From JAWKXU01 sp964468045 (GTDB taxonomy: Bacteria > Pseudomonadota > Alphaproteobacteria > Sphingomonadales > Sphingomonadaceae), in contig CAYXTO010000017.1 of NCBI GenBank assembly GCA_964468045.1, forward strand, positions 14,630 through 78,629: a stretch of 64,000 nt of DNA. Reading direction: 5' to 3'. Position numbers and translations under genes: made by a program. A model generated the notes under the pieces. The model was given only the letters and a program-made list of their open reading frames with translations. It had not been told where the DNA came from and ran no database searches. How positions within the stretch are numbered: position 1 is the first letter of the stretch; each line of letters starts with the position of its first letter. Positions 1 through 7,721 of the stretch are shown here, piece by piece.

Positions 1-33
1 CCGCTGCCCCTGACGGTCGGGAAAATGCATTGA
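1..33 (+). other. possible 3' end of an upstream gene
   Basis: An open frame from the window edge stops at TGA 31-33, just before a strong terminator hairpin. It would encode only ten residues in the window, so neither the frame nor the product can be confirmed. A second frame stays open through the hairpin to about 138 and is less likely because it would read through the terminator. Confidence 0.2.
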
Positions 34-41
34 GACAGGCG

Positions 42-78
42 ATCCTCCCCGGGGCAGAGTGCTGTGGGGAGGATTTTT
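42..78 (+). terminator. Rho-independent terminator upstream of the atp operon
   Basis: A perfect 9-bp stem (42-50 ATCCTCCCC paired with 66-74 GGGGAGGAT) with a 15-nt loop runs into five T residues at 74-78. It would end transcription of the gene to the left and insulate the atp operon. Confidence 0.8.
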
Positions 79-201
79 ATTACATGGTTGAGCAATCGCG
101 TTCAGTCGCGGTTGACTTGAGTTTACCCCCCGCCTAAGGGGGCGGCGCCCTTGGCGGGCAGCTATTGCCCGTGCCGCGCGACCTCTTGAATGGAGCATGG
201 C

Positions 202-519
202 ATGAGCAATGAGCCGTCCGATCGGGAACCCATCGGTGAAGATGCGCGAATTGACGCGCTCGACCAGCGGTTGAAAGCCGCGCGCGAGCGAGAAGAGGAG
301 CGCAGCAAGCCGCAGGTGCAGGGGGCCGATGCGAATTATCGCATGGGCAACCGGGTGCTGGCGGATCTCATCGGTGGTATCGGTGGCGGCGCGTTGATCG
401 GTTGGGTAATCGACCGGTTTGCGGGAACGGCGCCCTGGGGTCTGTTGGTGATGATGTTCCTCGGAATCATCGTTGCCTTCAGGAACATTTTCCGGATGGC
501 GAACCGGCGTCCCGATTGA
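202..519 (+). CDS. atpI: F0F1 ATP synthase subunit I (AtpI)
   Basis: AtpI is a small membrane protein thought to assist assembly of the rotor c-ring of the F0 sector. The 105-residue product has a charged N-terminal third (about residues 1-45) and then two hydrophobic segments, one around the GGIGGGALIGW motif and one around LLVMMFLGIIVAF, as expected for the family. I chose ATG 202 over ATG 190 because GGAG at 192-195 sits six bases before it. It is first in the order atpI-atpB-atpE-atpF'-atpF, the F0-only operon of alphaproteobacteria; the F1 genes are not in this window. A TTGACT hexamer at 112-117 is the only -35-like element upstream and no convincing -10 accompanies it. Confidence 0.92.
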   Translation: MSNEPSDREPIGEDARIDALDQRLKAAREREEERSKPQVQGADANYRMGNRVLADLIGGIGGGALIGWVIDRFAGTAPWGLLVMMFLGIIVAFRNIFRMANRRPD

Positions 520-607
520 CCCTGTGAAGGGCCAGGAAGGGCGCTTTCGTACATTCTCCGAGTTTGCTGGGCCGAATTTCAGGGCCGGATTGACAGGGAC
601 GGAACGC

Positions 608-1396
608 GTGGCAGCCGAGCAAGGCAAAGTCGACCCGATGCACCAGTTCACCATCGAGCCGCTGTTCGGCTCGAACCACTGGGAAATCGCGGGCTATAAT
701 ATCGCCTTCACCAACAGTGCGCTATGGATGGCCTTCGCGGCGATCGCGCTCTGGGTCTTCGTGGCGGGCGGGATGAAGCGCCAGCTCGTGCCGGGCCGTT
801 GGCAGATGGCGGTGGAGAGCTTCACCGGCTTCATCGACGACATGCTGGCCGCCAATGTCGGGAAGGAAGGGCGCAAATACGTTCCCTATATCTTCTCGAT
901 CTTCATGTTCATTCTCTTCGCGAACCTGCTGGGGCTGCTGCCGATCGGCGTCCTGGGCCTCCATGCCTTCACCTTCACCAGCCATTTCAGCGTGACCGGG
1001 GTTCTCGCGATCCTGTCGTTCTCGATCGTGCTGATCGTCGGCTTCTGGAAGCACAAGCTTCACTTCTTCTCGCTGTTCGTGCCGCATGGCACGCCGCTGC
1101 CGATGATCCCGCTGATCTTCGTGATCGAGCTGGTCAGCTTCCTCGTGCGCCCGTTCAGCCTCGGCCTGCGGCTTTTCGTCGCGATGATGGCCGGTCACGT
1201 GCTGCTGGAAGTGCTCTCGGGCTTCGTGATCAACGGCTTCAATGCCGGGCTCGGCATCGGCCCCGTGGTCAGCGTGCTGAGCTTCGTGCTGATGGTCGCG
1301 ATCTGCGCGCTGGAAATCCTGGTGGCGGGCATCCAGGCCTATGTTTTTGCGTTGTTGGCTTCGCTCTACATCAACGACGCTGAAAATCTTCACTGA
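608..1396 (+). CDS. atpB: F0F1 ATP synthase subunit a (AtpB)
   Basis: Subunit a forms the two proton half-channels facing the c-ring in the inner membrane. The 262-residue polytopic protein contains the family signature GLRLFVAMMAGH; its arginine, residue 188, matches the essential Arg210 of E. coli subunit a. The open frame extends back to 473 inside atpI, but GTG 608, followed by AAEQGKVDPMHQF, gives the length and N-terminus usual for sphingomonads. The Shine-Dalgarno is weak (a GGGACGGA stretch upstream). The gap to atpI is 88 nt and to atpE 44 nt. Confidence 0.93.
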   Translation: MAAEQGKVDPMHQFTIEPLFGSNHWEIAGYNIAFTNSALWMAFAAIALWVFVAGGMKRQLVPGRWQMAVESFTGFIDDMLAANVGKEGRKYVPYIFSIFMFILFANLLGLLPIGVLGLHAFTFTSHFSVTGVLAILSFSIVLIVGFWKHKLHFFSLFVPHGTPLPMIPLIFVIELVSFLVRPFSLGLRLFVAMMAGHVLLEVLSGFVINGFNAGLGIGPVVSVLSFVLMVAICALEILVAGIQAYVFALLASLYINDAENLH

Positions 1397-1440
1397 CAAT
1401 CTGTTATTTTTACACGAGATTCTGAAAAGGAGTTATGGAA

Positions 1441-1668
1441 ATGGAAGCAGAAAGCGCGAAGCTGATCGGTGCTGGCCTCGCTGCGATTGGCGCCGGCATG
1501 GCAGCCATCGGCGTGGGTAACGTCTTCGGTTCGTTCCTTGAAAGCGCTCTGCGCAATCCTGGCGCAGCCGATGGCCAGCAGGGTCGCCTGTTCATCGGCT
1601 TCGCCGCCGCTGAGCTTCTCGGCCTGCTCTCGTTCGTCGTCGCGATGATCCTGATTTTCGTCGCCTGA
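1441..1668 (+). CDS. atpE: F0F1 ATP synthase subunit c (AtpE)
   Basis: Subunit c is the proton-carrying rotor subunit; several copies form the c-ring. The 75-residue hairpin has two membrane helices. The first contains the glycine-rich GAGLAAIGAGMAAIGVG, the polar loop follows (RNPGAADGQQ), and the second carries the ion-binding carboxylate as Glu in FAAAELLGLLSF. Two ATGs are possible (1435 and 1441). AAGGAG at 1427-1432 lies only 2 nt from the first and 8 nt from the second, so 1441 is preferred. A stable hairpin follows the gene. Confidence 0.95.
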   Translation: MEAESAKLIGAGLAAIGAGMAAIGVGNVFGSFLESALRNPGAADGQQGRLFIGFAAAELLGLLSFVVAMILIFVA

Positions 1669-1688
1669 CATTCCAGACTGAAGCCGGA

Positions 1689-1713
1689 CCGGCCGGGGAG
1701 ATCCTCCGGCCGG
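1689..1713 (+). other. intercistronic hairpin after atpE
   Basis: CCGGCC 1689-1694 pairs with GGCCGG 1708-1713 and GGAG 1697-1700 with CTCC 1704-1707, around an ATC loop and a two-G bulge. There is no T-run, so it is probably an RNA stability or processing element rather than a terminator. Subunit c is needed in excess over the subunits encoded downstream. Confidence 0.45.
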
Positions 1714-1750
1714 CCCACATCCGTTCTCGCCTGACCCTCGGAAGCTGACG

Positions 1751-2245
1751 ATGCCTCAGATAGCCCAACTCGCGGAAACCTATTCCAGCCAGATATTCTG
1801 GGTGCTGATCTTCTTCGGGTTCATCTTCTTCGTCATCGGCAAGGGCATGGTCCCAAAGGTGATGGATACCGTTGCTCTGCGCGACAAGCAGATCGCGGAT
1901 GATCTTGCGGCGGCGGACGCCGCCCGGACTCAGGCAGACGCGGAAGAAGAGGCGTGGCGCAAGCGCGAGAACGAAAATCGCGCCTCCGCCCAGGCGCTGA
2001 TCGCACGGGCGAAAGCCGAGGCGGCCGCGCAGACCGAAACGAAGCTTGCCGCTGCGCAGGCTCGCATCGATCATAAGCTGACCGAGGCCGAGGCGGGTAT
2101 TTCCCAGGCCCGCGCCGCTGCGCTGGGCGAGATCGAGACCGTGGCGAGCGAGGCCGCGCAGGATATCGTTCGCCGCCTGGCCGGGATCGATGTTGCTCCT
2201 GCCGCCGCCCAGAGCGCTGTGAAGGAAGCATTGAGCCATGGCTGA
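1751..2245 (+). CDS. atpF': F0F1 ATP synthase subunit b' (AtpF')
   Basis: This is one of the two b-type peripheral stalk subunits found in alphaproteobacteria, cyanobacteria and chloroplasts. The 164-residue protein has one membrane segment near the N-terminus (about residues 12-33, IFWVLIFFGFIFFVIG), a lysine-proline hinge, and a long alanine- and glutamate-rich helical coiled coil to the C-terminus. It differs from the next gene, which encodes the second b subunit with its own membrane segment. Its last 8 nt overlap the start of atpF, consistent with translational coupling and equal stoichiometry in a b-b' heterodimer. Confidence 0.9.
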   Translation: MPQIAQLAETYSSQIFWVLIFFGFIFFVIGKGMVPKVMDTVALRDKQIADDLAAADAARTQADAEEEAWRKRENENRASAQALIARAKAEAAAQTETKLAAAQARIDHKLTEAEAGISQARAAALGEIETVASEAAQDIVRRLAGIDVAPAAAQSAVKEALSHG

Positions 2246-2834
2246 TCCCGTTGCTGTCGAACATGCCGGACATAGCGAAATGGGCGAAACGGGCGAATTG
2301 ATCGCCACCGTCGAACACGATGCCGCTCACGGCGCGGGGGGTCACGCCGCTCCTGTCGCGTTCGGTATCGTCGGGCCCGCTGCCTGGGTTTCCCTGGCCA
2401 TGCTGGCGTTCATCGGCATTCTGGTGTGGAAGAAGGTGCCTGGCCTGATCGTGGGGGGTCTCGACACCAAGATCGCCGAGATCAGGAAGCAGCTCGAGGA
2501 AGCCAAGGCCCTGCGCGCCGAAGCCGAAGCGCTGCGCAAGGAATATGCCGACAAGATCGCCAATGCCGAGAAGGACGCGGCGGCGATGCTCGACCATGCC
2601 AAGGTTGAGGCGGAGCAGATCGTCGCCAAGGCCGAGGCGGACAGCGAGGCCATGATCGCCCGTCGCCAGAAGATGGCGGAAGACAAGATCGCCGCCGCCG
2701 AACGCGGCGCGGTCGACGAATTGCGCGCCAAGGCCGCGAGTGCCGCTGCCGCCGCGGCGCGGGGCCTCATTTCGGAAAAGCATGACGCGGCTGCGGACCG
2801 CAAGCTTGTCGACGAGGCTATTTCCGCGATCTGA
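2238..2834 (+). CDS. atpF: F0F1 ATP synthase subunit b (AtpF)
   Basis: This is the second peripheral stalk subunit, pairing with AtpF' to hold the F1 head against rotation. The 198-residue protein has an unusually long polar N-terminal extension of about 45 residues with several histidines (EHAGHSEMGE, VEHDAAHGAGGH). A single membrane segment around AAWVSLAMLAFIGILVW and a long coiled coil follow. Such extensions occur in sphingomonad AtpF proteins. The start codon lies inside the atpF' stop region (8-nt overlap). It is last in the operon and is followed by a clear terminator. Confidence 0.92.
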   Translation: MADPVAVEHAGHSEMGETGELIATVEHDAAHGAGGHAAPVAFGIVGPAAWVSLAMLAFIGILVWKKVPGLIVGGLDTKIAEIRKQLEEAKALRAEAEALRKEYADKIANAEKDAAAMLDHAKVEAEQIVAKAEADSEAMIARRQKMAEDKIAAAERGAVDELRAKAASAAAAAARGLISEKHDAAADRKLVDEAISAI

Positions 2835-2868
2835 CGCGATCCCGCTCGCTGAATTGGCGCGCTACAAG

Positions 2869-2894
2869 GCCCTCCGCGTTGCGGGGGGCTTTTT
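2869..2894 (+). terminator. Rho-independent terminator of the atp operon
   Basis: GCCCTCCGC at 2869-2877 pairs with GCGGGGGGC at 2881-2889 (one wobble or mismatch, GTT loop) and runs directly into five T residues at 2890-2894, 35 nt after the atpF stop. Confidence 0.8.
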
Positions 2895-3009
2895 CGTTGT
2901 TGGGGGACGCGTGTTCGGGGGATGGAGGGAGGCGCACCCCAAGGTTCGCTAACGAACCATTCGGATCTTAGGTTTTGCCATTAGCAGCACTTCAAGGCGG
3001 ACATCCCCC

Positions 3010-3447
3010 TTACTCACCGTGTAAGATCGCTGCGTCAGTCTCTGAAGCTAATACGCCGAGGAGAGACACTCGAAATCGACCTAGCGATGGATAGTCGGTG
3101 CGAAAGTGGCTCTTCACGCTGCGATGTAGGTCGTGACCCTCAAATTCCCAGATTGGCGCTGAAAGCTCAACGGAAACAACGACACTACCCCTAACGTCGT
3201 AAGGAGTAATAGCTATCCCAACATGGGTTTGAAGCACTTTTCCGTCGTGGCTCCAATAACCTCCATTGAGAGATGGAGGCGTATTTGCAGAAAGCGGAAA
3301 CCCGTTGAGCGCGGTACAAAACGCACTCAATTGTTCAGTGCTAAACCACGCTGCGCCCTGGCCGCTATAGCCTGCGCTTTCCAATGAAACGCGTAGCTCG
3401 CCATCGAATTCGTTCTCTGGTACATAGGTGAGGATCAGATGAGACAT
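3010..3447 (-). CDS. hypothetical protein, orphan; possibly of the DUF6228 type
   Basis: The 145-residue product has no membrane segments and no signal peptide. It looks like an alternating beta-strand protein: an EFDGELRVSLES opening, an AAWFSTEQLSAFCTAL helix, a SLNGGYWSHDGK turn and several VVVSVEL-type strands. The pattern resembles small DUF6228-like proteins, some of which are found with polymorphic toxins, but this is recall only. ATG 3447 is preferred over an upstream TTG at 3483, although neither has a clear Shine-Dalgarno. Local GC content is visibly lower than in the flanking atp and rpsA genes, which suggests acquisition. It stands alone between two terminators, with no toxin gene beside it. 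Confidence 0.6.
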   Translation of the reverse strand: MSHLILTYVPENEFDGELRVSLESAGYSGQGAAWFSTEQLSAFCTALNGFPLSANTPPSLNGGYWSHDGKVLQTHVGIAITPYDVRGSVVVSVELSAPIWEFEGHDLHRSVKSHFRTDYPSLGRFRVSLLGVLASETDAAILHGE

Positions 3448-3554
3448 TTGCGGATAGTAGCAAGCAAACAAATAACCCCGCAACGTGCACTCTTATCGAT
3501 CCGAAATCGTCAGTAACGATCGCTGCCCACCCCTTCGCAGATGCTAACCCTCAT

Positions 3555-3683
3555 CGTCATCCCAGCCCTTCGGCTGGCTGGCCAAGCCAGCCGCTCAGGA
3601 TAAACTGCCCTTCGGGCAAGCTGGGATCATTGTGGGCAACGCACCACCAAGCCGCCCGAGATGCCAGCTTTACCGGCATGACG
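3555..3683. repeat. dispersed palindromic intergenic repeat, locus 1
   Basis: A run of short inverted repeats (CGTCATCCCAGC, CCCTTCGGCTGG, AAGCCGCC then GAGATGCCAGC and GGCATGACG) lies between the orphan gene and rpsA. The same blocks recur at about 23066, 41442 and, partly, 26491 and 45705. No coding function is evident. Confidence 0.7.
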
Positions 3684-3737
3684 CCCGGGCGTTGCGTCTC
3701 AAACCAACCTCCCCAATCCATCCTCCATCCCCCATAG

Positions 3738-3769
3738 AAAAAGCCCGCCCGCTGTGAGAGCGGACGGGC
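3738..3769 (-). terminator. Rho-independent terminator of rpsA
   Basis: On the minus strand GCCCGTCCGCT pairs with AGCGGGCGGGC (11 bp with one G-T wobble, loop 3754-3758) and is followed by five T residues, 35 nt after the rpsA stop. Confidence 0.8.
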
Positions 3770-3804
3770 CATTTTCCTGCCGGGCGGGGCGAACCCCGTG
3801 GCAA

Positions 3805-5505
3805 TCAGTCTTTCTGCTTGAGCGCTTCGCCCAGGATATCGCCCAGCGATGCGCCGGAGTCGGACGAACCGTACTGTTCGACGGCTTCCTTTTCCTCGGC
3901 CAACTGGCGAGCCTTGACGGAGAAGTTCGGCTTCTTCGAGCGATCGAAGCCAGTGACCATGGCGTCGACCTTCTGACCGGCCTGGAAGCGGTCCGGACGC
4001 TGCTCGTCGCGGTCGCGGCCAAGGTCCGAACGCTTGATGAAGCCGGTCGCGCCATCGTCGCCCGCCTGCACCTCGAGGCCGCCATCGCGGACTTCGAGAA
4101 CGGTGACGGTGACGACATCGCCACGCTTCAGGCCGCCCGAGCCCGCGCCGCCGGCAGCCGGGGCGCCCTTCTCGAGCTGCTTCATGCCGAGGCTGATGCG
4201 TTCCTTCTCGACATCCACGTCGAGCACCACGGCCGAGACCTGCTCGCCCTTGCGGTGCAGCGCCAGCGCATCCTCGCCGGAAATGCCCCAGGCGATGTCC
4301 GACATATGGACCATGCCATCGACGTCCCCGTCGAGGCCGATGAACAGGCCGAATTCGGTGGCGTTCTTGACTTCGCCTTCGACGGTCGAGCCCACCGGAT
4401 GCTTCTCGGCGAATTCTTCCCACGGATTGCGCTGGGCCTGCTTGAGGCCGAGGCTGATGCGGCGCTTGTCGGAATCGACTTCCAGCACCACCACGTCCAC
4501 TTCCTGGCTGGTCGAGACGATCTTGCCCGGATGGACGTTCTTCTTGGTCCAGCTCATCTCGGAGACGTGGACCAGGCCTTCGATGCCGGCTTCCAGCTCC
4601 ACGAAGGCGCCGTATTCGGTGATGTTGGTGACCATGCCGCTCAGCTTGGCGCCGATCGGGTACTTGGCGGCCACGCCATCCCACGGATCGCTCTCAAGCT
4701 GCTTCATGCCGAGTGAGATGCGCTGCGTGTCGGTGTTGATGCGGATGATCTGGACGGTGACGGTGTCGCCGATATTGATCACCTCGTTCGGGTGGTTGAC
4801 CCGCTTGTAGCTCATGTCGGTGACATGGAGCAGGCCGTCGATGCCGCCCAGGTCCACGAAGGCGCCGTAATCGGTGATGTTCTTCACCACGCCTTCGATC
4901 ACCTGGCCTTCGGACAGCTTGTCGATCAGCTCGCTGCGCTGTTCGGCGCGGGTTTCCTCGAGCACCGCGCGGCGGGAAACCACGATGTTGCCACGGCGGC
5001 GATCCATCTTCAGGATCTGGAAGGGCTGCGGCATGTCCATCAGCGGGGTCACGTCGCGAACCGGACGGATATCCACCTGGCTGCCGGGAAGGAAGGCCAC
5101 AGCGCCGTCGAGGTCGACGGTGAAGCCGCCCTTGACGCGGCCGAAGATGCGGCCTTCGACGCGCTTGCCTTCGCCGAATTCGTTTTCGAGCTTGTCCCAG
5201 GCGGCTTCGCGGCGGGCGCGGTCGCGGCTGAGCATCGCTTCGCCATCGGCGTTCTCGACGCGATCGACGAACACCTCGACTTCATCGCCCACATTGAGGC
5301 TGACGGTCTCGCCATGCTGGAATTCGCGGAGGGGGATGCGGCCCTCGCTCTTGAGGCCGACGTCGATCACGACCTTGTCGTTTTCGATCGCGGTGATGGT
5401 GCCCTTTACGACGCGGCCTTCAAAGCCATCGCTGTCGGCGCCGCCGAGTTGTTCATCGAGGAGTTTCGCGAAATCATCGCGCGTGGGATTTGCCGAAGTG
5501 GCCAT
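3805..5505 (-). CDS. rpsA: 30S ribosomal protein S1 (RpsA)
   Basis: S1 binds mRNA on the small subunit and helps initiation on structured leaders. The 566-residue product has six S1-type OB-fold repeats (approximately 30-100, 115-180, 200-268, 285-355, 372-442 and 458-530). Repeats 3 and 4 show the strongest signatures (NITDYGAFVDLGGIDGLLHV and NITEYGAFVELEAGIEGLVH). The frame is open upstream to 5817, but ATG 5505, followed by ATSANPTRDDF, has AGGAA about nine bases upstream and gives the normal length. In related genomes cmk and aroA lie directly upstream; here a sulfur module intervenes. Confidence 0.96.
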   Translation of the reverse strand: MATSANPTRDDFAKLLDEQLGGADSDGFEGRVVKGTITAIENDKVVIDVGLKSEGRIPLREFQHGETVSLNVGDEVEVFVDRVENADGEAMLSRDRARREAAWDKLENEFGEGKRVEGRIFGRVKGGFTVDLDGAVAFLPGSQVDIRPVRDVTPLMDMPQPFQILKMDRRRGNIVVSRRAVLEETRAEQRSELIDKLSEGQVIEGVVKNITDYGAFVDLGGIDGLLHVTDMSYKRVNHPNEVINIGDTVTVQIIRINTDTQRISLGMKQLESDPWDGVAAKYPIGAKLSGMVTNITEYGAFVELEAGIEGLVHVSEMSWTKKNVHPGKIVSTSQEVDVVVLEVDSDKRRISLGLKQAQRNPWEEFAEKHPVGSTVEGEVKNATEFGLFIGLDGDVDGMVHMSDIAWGISGEDALALHRKGEQVSAVVLDVDVEKERISLGMKQLEKGAPAAGGAGSGGLKRGDVVTVTVLEVRDGGLEVQAGDDGATGFIKRSDLGRDRDEQRPDRFQAGQKVDAMVTGFDRSKKPNFSVKARQLAEEKEAVEQYGSSDSGASLGDILGEALKQKD

Positions 5506-5927
5506 ATATAGAGTTTCCTGACGTACGTTTTTTTCCGGCCAGGCGGTTGTTTCCGCCGGTCTGTTTGGCCGAACCGCCGCGCTGGCCGAATGCCGGGCGC
5601 GGCATCCTTGCGACGTGAGGCCGGGCGGCGCGAAACGAATGGAGCAGGGCGGGGCGAGAGAGCCCAGCAACCGGCCGTCACATTTTCGCGAAAGCCGCCC
5701 GGCAGACCTCAGCCGCTCGGACGGACGCGCGCCTAGGGGAAAAGCGACAGGAAAGCAAGGAAAATGGGACAGCCGGCAGCAGGCGGCCGGGGGGTTGACA
5801 GGGTTGACACTGTTCAAGGAAGAAAAACGCTTCCCCGGATTGAAGCATTGGTGCGCGCTGGCCTAGCGTGTGCCAGAGCACACGCCAGTAGGAAAATGGA
5901 ATCAACCAGGTCGCTCCGGCCCGCGCA
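5506..5927. other. gene-free interval upstream of rpsA
   Basis: This 422-nt GC-rich stretch has no credible gene on either strand. It should hold the rpsA promoter and leader (reading leftward) and the 3' end of the metallo-beta-lactamase transcript, which also reads leftward. Two TTGACA-like hexamers occur at about 5793-5808 on the plus strand, without a matching -10. Confidence 0.5.
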
Positions 5928-6800
5928 TCATGCGAAAGATTTCGCCCGCACCGGAATGCGCAGATAGCTCACGCCATTGGCCTCCGCCGAGGGGAAGCGC
6001 CCGGCACGTACATTGACCTGGATCGAGGGCAGCAGGAGCTTCGGCACGGAAAGCGTCGCGTCGCGGGCCTCGCGCATCGCCACGAACTCGTCCTCGGTTA
6101 TCCCGTCATGGACATGCACGCTCGCCTGACGTTGTTCCGCCACGGTGGTTTCCCAGCGGTATTCGTCGCGGCCCGGCGCCTTGTAATCGTGGCACAGGAA
6201 CAGACGGGTGTCGCCCGGGAGGCTGAGCACCCGCCGGATCGAGCGGTAAAGGCTCCGGGCATCCCCGCCCGGAAAATCTGCCCGCGCGGTCCCGTAATCC
6301 GGCATGAACAGCGTGTCCCCGACGAAGACCGCATCGCCGATCCGGTAGGCGATATCGGCCGGGGTGTGCCCCGGCACATGCATGACCTCGACCGTCAGCT
6401 CGCCCAGCGGGAATTGCTCCCCATCGGCGAACAGCCGGTCGAAATCCGATCCGTCGGTGGCCAGATCCTCCATGGCGAACACCGGGCGGAATATCTTCTG
6501 CACGTCCCTGATGTGCTCACCGATGCCGATCCATGCGCCGGTGCGCGCCTTGATGAACGGCGCTGCCGACAAATGGTCCGCATGGGCGTGGGTTTCCAGC
6601 ACCATCGCTATGCGCCAGCCCTTGCGAGCGGCCTGCTCGACGATCCGCTCGGCCGAGCGCGTATCGGCTTCGCCGCTGGCCAGGTCGAAATCGAGCACCG
6701 GGTCGATCACCGCCGCCTCCCGGGTGGCGGGGTCGGCCACGAGGTAGCTGATGGTATTGGTCGGTTCGTCAAAGAACGCTTCGATGAGTGCTTGTTGCAT
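5928..6800 (-). CDS. MBL-fold persulfide dioxygenase-like hydrolase (Blh/ETHE1 type)
   Basis: This 290-residue metallo-beta-lactamase-fold enzyme has THAHADHL (His71, His73, Asp75, His76), PGHTP, VGDTLF and CHDY, the metal-ligand motifs of the ETHE1/Blh group. That group oxidises glutathione persulfide to sulfite or acts on related sulfur species. ATG 6800 is chosen because GGAGG lies five bases before it; an ATG at 6812 lies upstream of that site. It diverges from a BigR-type regulator across a short palindromic promoter, matching the bigR-blh arrangement of Xylella and Agrobacterium. The rhodanese of this system is a separate gene here, not fused. Dioxygenase activity is inferred. Confidence 0.85.
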   Translation of the reverse strand: MQQALIEAFFDEPTNTISYLVADPATREAAVIDPVLDFDLASGEADTRSAERIVEQAARKGWRIAMVLETHAHADHLSAAPFIKARTGAWIGIGEHIRDVQKIFRPVFAMEDLATDGSDFDRLFADGEQFPLGELTVEVMHVPGHTPADIAYRIGDAVFVGDTLFMPDYGTARADFPGGDARSLYRSIRRVLSLPGDTRLFLCHDYKAPGRDEYRWETTVAEQRQASVHVHDGITEDEFVAMREARDATLSVPKLLLPSIQVNVRAGRFPSAEANGVSYLRIPVRAKSFA

Positions 6801-6819
6801 TGAAACCTCCATTCGGGTC

Positions 6820-6860
6820 TTGCTTATATATTAGCATATGCTACATTAGCAAGCGCTAAT
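6820..6860. promoter_or_regulatory. divergent promoter/operator of the sulfide module
   Basis: The 71-nt gap between divergent starts contains a perfect palindrome TAGCATATGCTA (6832-6843) and a perfect inverted repeat ATTAGC-4-GCTAAT (6845-6860), with ATTAGCA repeated 15 bp apart. Leftward promoter candidates are TTGCTA (6852-6847) and TATATA (6830-6825) with 16-bp spacing. Rightward candidates are TTGCTT (6820-6825) and TACATT (6842-6847). Repressor binding to the palindromes would block both promoters. Confidence 0.65.
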
Positions 6861-6871
6861 GGAGAGGCAGA

Positions 6872-7186
6872 ATGCTCAAGCCGCCGATGGATCTTGCAAC
6901 TTTCGAGGAAAAGGCGGGCGAAGTCGCCGCCCAGCTCAAGGCGATTGGCAACGCCAGGCGCCTGATGGTGCTCTGCAAGCTCGTCGAGCATGGGGAGATG
7001 ACCGTGACCGCTCTCGCCGGGGAAGTGGGCTTGTCTCAATCCGCGCTTTCCCAGCATCTCACCAGGATGCGGGAGGAGGGACTGGTGAGCTTCCGCCGCG
7101 AGAGCCAGACGCTCTGGTACAGGATCGCCGATCCCAGGACCGAGACGCTGCTTGCCACCCTTTATCAACTCTACTGCAAGGAATGA
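6872..7186 (+). CDS. bigR: ArsR/SmtB-family sulfide-responsive repressor (BigR/SqrR type)
   Basis: This 104-residue winged-helix repressor has an N-terminal helix, the recognition region LSQSALSQHLTRMREEGLV and a wing at VSFRRESQTLWYRI. It carries two cysteines, Cys35 (VLCKL) and Cys102 (LYCKE). Their 67-residue spacing closely matches the redox pair that forms a disulfide or polysulfide bridge in BigR (Cys42/Cys108) and SqrR, where it releases DNA on exposure to reactive sulfur. Metal-binding motifs of true arsenic sensors (ELCVCDL) are absent. GGAGAGG lies just upstream. The gene diverges from the MBL gene and leads the rhodanese-TauE genes, so it probably represses both arms and itself. 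Confidence 0.87.
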   Translation: MLKPPMDLATFEEKAGEVAAQLKAIGNARRLMVLCKLVEHGEMTVTALAGEVGLSQSALSQHLTRMREEGLVSFRRESQTLWYRIADPRTETLLATLYQLYCKE

Positions 7187-7192
7187 TCCGCC

Positions 7193-7714
7193 ATGACCAT
7201 AACCACCATCTCTCCGGCCGAAGCGCGCAGGAAAATCGACGCGGGCGCCCAGCTTGTGGATATCAGGGACCGTGACGAGCACGCGCGGGAAAATATCCCC
7301 GGAGCCGTCAATGTGCCGCTGTCGCAGATCGGCAGCCTGCCGCCCTGCGCGCAGCCGGTCATCTTCCATTGCCGTTCCGGCATGCGCACGGCCGCCAATG
7401 CCAATCTGCTGGTCGGGGCGGCGCAGGACGCGCCCTGCTACATCGTCGAAGGCGGCATCGATGCCTGGCGCCAGGCGGGCCTGCCCGTTTCCGTCGACAG
7501 GAAGCAGCCGCTCGAAATCATGCGGCAGGTCCAGCTCGGGGCCGGCGGCCTGGTCCTGCTGGGCGTGGCGCTGGGCTTTCTCGCCGGGCCGGGCTTCTTC
7601 GCCCTGTCGGCCTTTGTCGGAGCGGGGCTGATGCTGGCCGGAGCGACCGGCTGGTGCGGCATGGCGAACCTGCTGCGCCATATGCCGTGGAACCGGCGCT
7701 CGCAGGGCGTATAG
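7193..7714 (+). CDS. rhodanese fused to a DUF2892 membrane domain
   Basis: Residues 1-105 form a rhodanese domain with the active-site loop HCRSGMRT (Cys60), which carries the transferable sulfane sulfur. Residues 110-165 form a DUF2892 (YgaP-like) segment with two membrane helices (LGAGGLVLLGVALGFLAG and FFALSAFVGAGLMLAGATGW). The protein should hold its rhodanese domain at the cytoplasmic face of the inner membrane. It starts six bases after the regulator stop and ends seven bases before the exporter start, so the three genes form one operon. A sulfurtransferase role in persulfide or thiosulfate handling is inferred from the family and the neighbours. Confidence 0.9.
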   Translation: MTITTISPAEARRKIDAGAQLVDIRDRDEHARENIPGAVNVPLSQIGSLPPCAQPVIFHCRSGMRTAANANLLVGAAQDAPCYIVEGGIDAWRQAGLPVSVDRKQPLEIMRQVQLGAGGLVLLGVALGFLAGPGFFALSAFVGAGLMLAGATGWCGMANLLRHMPWNRRSQGV

Positions 7715-7721
7715 GCCGGTC

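Noticed and set aside
3541..3700. CRISPR array at the repeat-rich intergenic regions
   Set aside because: Repeats are inverted and unevenly spaced, with no constant spacer length and no cas genes in the window.
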